A DNA stretch of 64,000 nt, from the NCBI RefSeq assembly GCF_018687715.1, contig NC_056766.1, forward strand, positions 24,653,501-24,717,500, in the 5' to 3' direction. Position 1 is the stretch's first letter, and each line of letters starts with the position of its first letter. Made by a program: the position numbers and the translations under genes. The notes below the pieces were generated by a model, which made no database searches, had not been told where the DNA came from, and saw only the letters and a list, made by a program, of their open reading frames with translations. Below, in pieces: positions 59,501 to 64,000 of this stretch. The DNA is from Carya illinoinensis (Eukaryota > Streptophyta > Magnoliopsida > Fagales > Juglandaceae).

Positions 59501-61268
59501 AAGACACCTCGCCCTTCTTCCATCCTTTCTTGAACTGCATGGCGGATAGAAGTTGGGTGGTGTTTGGCTTGGACACGGTGGGTATCATGCATGGACCCCC
59601 TTCCAAGATGCACACCGAGTTATAGTGGGGAAGAGACACTACATTGAATTGTCTCAAGAATTCCATCCCCAACACGATGTCGAAATCATCCATAGGAGCG
59701 ACCGAGAAATCCACCGTTCCTTTCCACGTGCCAAGTTGTAGCTCCACCCCGTGAGCTACGCCATCAAGGGGTTTGGCTTCAGAATTCACAGTCTTCAGCC
59801 ATCCTTGACCCTTCTTAAGAGGAATCCCTAGCCGTGTGGCCTCTTCCTTCTTAATGAAGTTATGAGAAGCTCCTGAGTCGACCATGGCGTGACTCTTCTT
59901 CCCATTAACAAACACTTCTACAAACATCAAAGACCCATCCTTGGTGGTTGGCTTTGTGCTTGCCTTTAGGGAGTTGAGAAGTTGTAGACACCCCAGGTGC
60001 GACTTCTCTTGCACTTCCTTCTCCTCCAACATAGCATTGAGGGCCTTCCTCTTGGGACAATCTCTAGCCCAGTGTGGGCCGTTACAAAGGAAACAAGCAT
60101 CCTTTAGCTTCTTGTCCTTAGAGTAGTCCTTCTTGCCCTCCTTTGATGTTGAAGGCTTGTCTCCACGGTCTTTGTATTGTGGCGGCTTGAACCCCTTCGC
60201 TCCCCCACCCTTAGTGTGATTATCCTTTGAAGACTTGGGTTTTGAAGAGTTTTCACTCTTATGATACTCAAATTCTTCTAAGGTTTCCGCCACGGTCAGG
60301 GCGGTGGAGATGTCGTTGACTCCACGACGCTTGAGTTCTTGAGCCACCCATGATTTGAGACCGTCGATGAAGTTGAAGAGGAGATCTTCTTCACTCATGT
60401 TTGTAATTTGAAGCATGAGGGCAGAAAATTCCTCAACATAGTTGCGGATAGAAGAAGTGTGCTTCAACTCCTTCATTCTCTTCCGCGCATGAATAGCCAC
60501 ATTCTCGGGATAGAATTGCCTCTTGAGTTCACGCTTGAACTCTTCCCAAGAATCAATGGAGCAAGTACCTTTCTCTATCTCACTATGCTTACGACGCCAC
60601 CAAGTACCAGCAAGATTAGTAAGATAGAGGGAAGCAGTACGTACCTTGACACGCTCGTCTTGCATGTTCAAAGCTTCAAAGTAGCGCTCCATGTGCCACA
60701 TGTAGTTGTCAAGTTCTTTGGCATCCCGCTTGCCATCGAACTCTTTTGGTTTGGGGGTATCCACCCTTGGTGTCGCCATCATCCCAGCTCCGACGACGCC
60801 CCCATTGGCCACTGCACGCTTGCATATGGCCCAATCCGCCTTGGTCTCCTCCAGACCGACGCGGTATTCCTCCATTTGCCCATGGAGTTTCGTTAGCTCC
60901 CCCAAGACCCGGTCTTGGAAAGCAACGTTCTCAACACGTTGTGCTTCGATGGTAGGTTGGATGGTGCTTAGAATGGACTCCTTGAGCGACTCGGATTGTC
61001 CTTCCAATCCTAGCTCCTCCATACCTTGCTCCACGATGTCAAGCCGGTCCCTGACATCCGCTACTGCCACCTCCATCCTGGTCACTGTGTTGTCGAGGGT
61101 GCTCACCTCCCTGTGAGACTGATCCCATTCCTCGATCTTGGCCAATATCTTGGCCACGGCCCTCTCGATCCCATCGAGACGAGACTCCATAGATGAGCTT
61201 GAGTCCTTCGACCTCTTGCTCTTTCTTGTCTCCTGGACCTCCATGGTGATCTCATTTGGATCCGCCAT
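56568..61268 (-). pseudogene. G2 gag-pol polyprotein with one in-frame stop
   Basis: 1566 codons from ATG at 61268 to a stop at 56568-56570, the same length and domain order as G1: gag, CCHC knuckle, DSGA protease, YLDD RT, RNase H, integrase and chromodomain. A TAA at codon 914 (58527-58529) falls between the RT core and RNase H, where G1 has a serine codon. Codon 1112, a stop in G1, is arginine here. As it stands it could give only gag, protease and most of RT. A handful of substitutions separate it from G1, such as lysine/leucine near the zinc knuckle. Confidence 0.95.
56581..56593 (-). other. G2 polypurine tract
   Basis: Minus-strand TGGTGGGGGAGAA next to the 3' LTR, the same as in G1. 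Confidence 0.85.
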
Positions 61269-61281
61269 CCCAACCTGGATA

Positions 61282-61293
61282 GCTCTGATACCA
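61282..61293 (-). other. G2 primer binding site (initiator tRNA-Met)
   Basis: Minus-strand TGGTATCAGAGC, two bases after the 5' LTR. Confidence 0.9.
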
Positions 61294-61295
61294 AC

Positions 61296-61728
61296 TGTCA
61301 CGGACTTAGAATTTCTTCACTCGACCCGTGCGGCCTTAGGAGGCTTTCTCTCCCACAAAGCTCCTAAGTAAGCCTTCTAAAGGACTCAAGACAATAGAGA
61401 ACAAACTAGAGAGAGAAGATAGAGAGAGATGCTCTAGAGAACTTGTTTCTCTTATTGCTTGGTGATTTACACAAATGAGAGCCCCTCTATTTATAGGGAA
61501 CTCTTGGTACAAAGAATGGTTAGGATTGTGACACTTGTCATCAATCCAAGGGTAAAGAACTTTCTAGATTCCTACTTTAGAATTGTCTATAATGCCCCTT
61601 TCTAGAACACTACTCTAAATTGTCTATAACGCCCCTTCTAGATGACTCCACACAATTCCACAAGATTACAAAGGACTTGGAGGCTTCTAGAAGGTTAGGA
61701 AATTCTCTAAAAACCCTAGGTGGTGACA
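61296..61728 (-). repeat. G2 5' LTR
   Basis: 433 bp with the TATA box seen as 'TATTTATA' on the plus strand at 61488-61495. Confidence 0.95.
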
Positions 61729-61732
61729 CTAG

Positions 61733-61760
61733 TCCCAAGCAGGGGACTAGGCCCGTCACA
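61733..61760 (+). mobile_element. Tekay-like LTR, right end
   Basis: Short continuation of 54746-56147 past the chromovirus, ending 'GGCCCGTCACA'. The end resembles that of the solo LTR at 32699-32710. Confidence 0.5.
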
Positions 61761-62959
61761 TAGAAGAACTCCCTGGGTTTGGAATTCTAGAGGAGATGTT
61801 AGCGAAACTTCTTTGAGTAGGATTCCCCTTAGTTGACTCGGAAGGAATAGAGTCAAGAGAGTTCACAGGCATTTATGCTCATAAAGCCAGAAGCACCTTA
61901 GTATCGTCACCTTGGGGAGGAGACACCCGATCAACTAATATATCTTCCTCACCTCTGGAAGGAAAGATGCTCAAAGCTAAAGGGTAGCCATGGAGACAGT
62001 CGAAGTCACTAGCGCCATGGGAAAGTTAAAGGGTAGATCAGGAGTAAGACCACCAAAGATAGTAGAGGTAAGGGGCGAACCAGACACTACTATACTATTG
62101 CCTCTTCCACAAGTTTGGGCTGAGGGGGACCCCCCAAAAGCATCAAAAGAAGGAATGGAACTTCCGCCGATGAGGACCCAGCAAGCAAATCAGGGTTCAA
62201 GAGACCCATGTCCTCACCCTCATCAACTCTATGATCTTCACGATGCTCGATGCTAGTTAGAACAGGTTCACATGTGTGATCTCACAGATGTTCCCTTCAT
62301 CAATTGCTCAGGCAGCAGCCTTCTCGACGGCAACTTCAGTAGGTAACACTGTCTCCAGATCCCACTCGACCATGGCCATTACATATGCAAGGGAAAGAGC
62401 TGGGGGTGACACAAAGGCGGTCAGTTGCTCATGGGTGGTCGGTTGCACCCGAGGGGCGATGGGCCTTGGACCACCGTCACCTGAACAGAAGACGAGGAAC
62501 CAATTCTAGTAGAACCAAGCTCGAGCTCCTCATGGGTAATTGGTTGCACCCGAGGGAACTAACTTAACACCATTGCTCGCCTTATTCTTCTTTTTCTTCT
62601 CTCCACTATTATCAGGCCAGGACTTCCTCTTCAGATTGCCTGGCTAGCGAAAGGGTTTCCCAAGAATTCGCGACCCGATATGTGGGCCTGACTGGGAACC
62701 ATCAGGAAACTCTTGATGTTGCTGGGAGTCAAAATAATAACTAGAAAACATGACTTGGGATTATTCTAAACCCAAGTCCTTACCAACTGCACACGAACCT
62801 CTTCATGAGGTGAAAGAAGCACCTCAAAGTCATCATTGTCGGGGGGGATAGGGGACCAAGAAGCCCTAAGGGAAAACTTGTGTCTACTGCTTGGCAACCT
62901 TGTCGACGAGCAATGATAATGTTCAGCAGGTTGAATCTTTGTTCCAGTAACGTGTTATA
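61761..62959. other. Unassigned DNA
   Basis: GC content is higher than nearby, and short frames exist on both strands, such as plus 61990-62256 and 62276-62509. None matches a domain I know. A direct repeat built on 'ctcatgggt...ggttgcacccgaggg' occurs at 62428-62456 and 62529-62557. It could be the 5' part of the LINE that follows or the inside of the Tekay-like element, but there is no primer binding site after 61760. Confidence 0.4.
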
Positions 62960-63760
62960 CGAATGAAAAGGTGGAGTATAGCTTTGTTGGCCCATTACTT
63001 GGAGGATGGTGATGGTTCTAATGTTCTTGCAACAGAGAGCTAAGCAGCATTGGTTAAAGGATAGGGATAGCAATACATGGTATTTTCATCACTGTGCTAA
63101 TCAAAGAAGGGAATGTAATTTTATTGCTTGTGTTGAAGGACGGTACAGGTACGGGTACGGGTACGGGTACTTAATAATATCAAACACAGGAAGATATTAG
63201 TAAGGTTTTTATGGACCATTATAGGAATAGAGGATCTTCTTCATGACTTTAATACAAGGATTCTTGTTGCATGTCAAGTTGATTTGGAAAAAACTTGTAC
63301 TGTGGAAGACGTCAAATATGCATTGTTTCAAATGGATCATTTAAAATCTCCTGGGCCTGATGGTTTTTCCCAGCTTATAAAAAAATATTGGAACATTGTT
63401 AGAGATAAGGTTAGTTTTGTTGTTATTAACTTACTAATGGGCAGTATTCGTGGGAGAAAATTAATGCCACGTTGTTGTGTACTATAGGCCAAAAATGAAA
63501 ACCCAGTGAATGTGGTAAACAATAGGCCAATCAGTTTATATAATGTTTTATACAAGTTATGTTTCAAATTTCGGGCCAATAGATTGAAACCAATATCATG
63601 TCATTAGTCAATAGCAAAGTGCTTTTGTTGCTCACAAACTTATTTCAGACACTACATTCTATGTCTACTAAGATGAAAGGTACGGAGGGTTACATTGCAT
63701 TAAAATTATAGATACGAGTAAGGGCTATAATCGAATGGAATGGCCTTTTATTGATAGTGT
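62960..63760 (+). pseudogene. LINE reverse transcriptase remnant
   Basis: Plus-strand pieces typical of plant LINE RT: 'QQRAKQHWLKDRDSNTWYFH' before RT (about 63030-63090), 'VEDVKYALFQMDHLKSPGPD' and 'GFSQ' (63308-63370), then 'NRPISLYNVLYKL' (63520-63560). Stops and frameshifts break it, and a GGTACG-type microsatellite interrupts the linker. No downstream YADD box was found. Confidence 0.75.
63139..63170. repeat. GGTACG-type hexanucleotide microsatellite
   Basis: About five units of 'cgggta'/'caggta' in a row inside the LINE remnant. Confidence 0.85.
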
Positions 63761-64000
63761 TTTACTTAAGATGGGTATTCCTTCTAGATGGGTATTCCTT
63801 TTTCTCTGGTGAGGTCGCTGGGGTTGGTGGTCAAAGACGATTATACCAAGAAAGGGAACGAAGAAAGCTGGAGTTGGTAGTTAACGGAGGGTATAAAGAG
63901 AAGGGTAGCTGGGAAAGGCTGAGTCTTGAAAGCTTTGCCTGGGGATTGGGAGGAAGGTTGTAGTCTGCGAGGAGTGGGAAAGAGCTTCATCTTGGGAGAG
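63761..64000. other. Unassigned, window edge
   Basis: A purine-rich plus-strand frame (63751-63963) has no recognisable domain. Sequence continues beyond the window. Confidence 0.35.

Larger units (their letters stand above)
56148..61728 (-). mobile_element. Full-length Ty3/gypsy chromovirus, copy G2
   Basis: 5581 bp, same family as G1 and nearly identical in protein. Flanked by CTAG at 56144-56147 and 61729-61732. LTRs of 433 bp differ from each other at two sites by eye. It sits inside a Tekay-like LTR. Structure from right to left: 5' LTR, primer binding site, gag-pol, polypurine tract, 3' LTR. Confidence 0.95.

Noticed and set aside
1..64000. A novel defence or biosynthetic system
   Set aside because: All recognised coding sequence belongs to known retroelement classes or the FMO pseudogene; nothing supports a new multi-gene system.

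Overview
This window is repeat-dense plant nuclear DNA, AT-rich. No intact host protein-coding gene was recognised. The kingdom is inferred from the element lineages: a chromodomain Ty3/gypsy chromovirus, Athila-like and Tat-like Ty3/gypsy, Ty1/copia primed by initiator tRNA-Met, LINEs with zf-RVT and RNase H domains, and Tourist- and Mutator-like MITEs. The only host gene seen is a plant-type flavin-containing monooxygenase (FMO), broken into pieces. A flowering plant is likely; the species cannot be told from this sequence.

Layout. 1-1158: AT-rich DNA with no gene seen. 1159-12528: a copia-like LTR element (5' LTR start 1371, 3' LTR from 10624) interrupted by a degenerate minus-strand Tat-type element (about 1454-9500) with pol, an internal tandem array and part of an antisense ORF; a Tourist-like MITE sits in the copia 3' LTR. 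12529-28806: a tandem duplication of a block of about 4.2 kb carrying a LINE 3' end and the 3' LTR of an Athila-like element. Copy B was later enlarged by a truncated LINE (17011-19192) and a complete chromovirus (19295-24877, plus strand). 27749-38460: the body of the Athila-like element (minus), split by two solo LTRs (30397-32710 and 33627-36485), the second holding a Mutator-like MITE. 39363-47903: the FMO pseudogene (minus), hit by a non-LTR element, a solo LTR of about 2.1 kb and a degenerate copia element. 48247-54745: the 3' end of a second Tat-type element, with LTR, polypurine tract, an antisense ORF with its own TATA box, an inserted LTR, a solo chromovirus LTR and tandem repeats. 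54746-61760: a Tekay-like LTR fragment with a second nearly identical chromovirus copy (56148-61728, minus) inside it. 61761-64000: unassigned DNA and a LINE reverse-transcriptase remnant.

The nesting gives relative ages. Several insertions are backed by target-site duplications (TSDs) and four by an empty paralogous site within the same window. The two chromovirus copies are the youngest large insertions: the LTR pair of one looks identical and that of the other differs at two sites by eye. Each copy has one 1566-codon gag-pol frame, and each is stopped by one nonsense codon at a different place. No novel defence, metabolic or CRISPR-like system was found. The most unusual features are the antisense gene inside the Tat elements and the detailed record of nested insertions.
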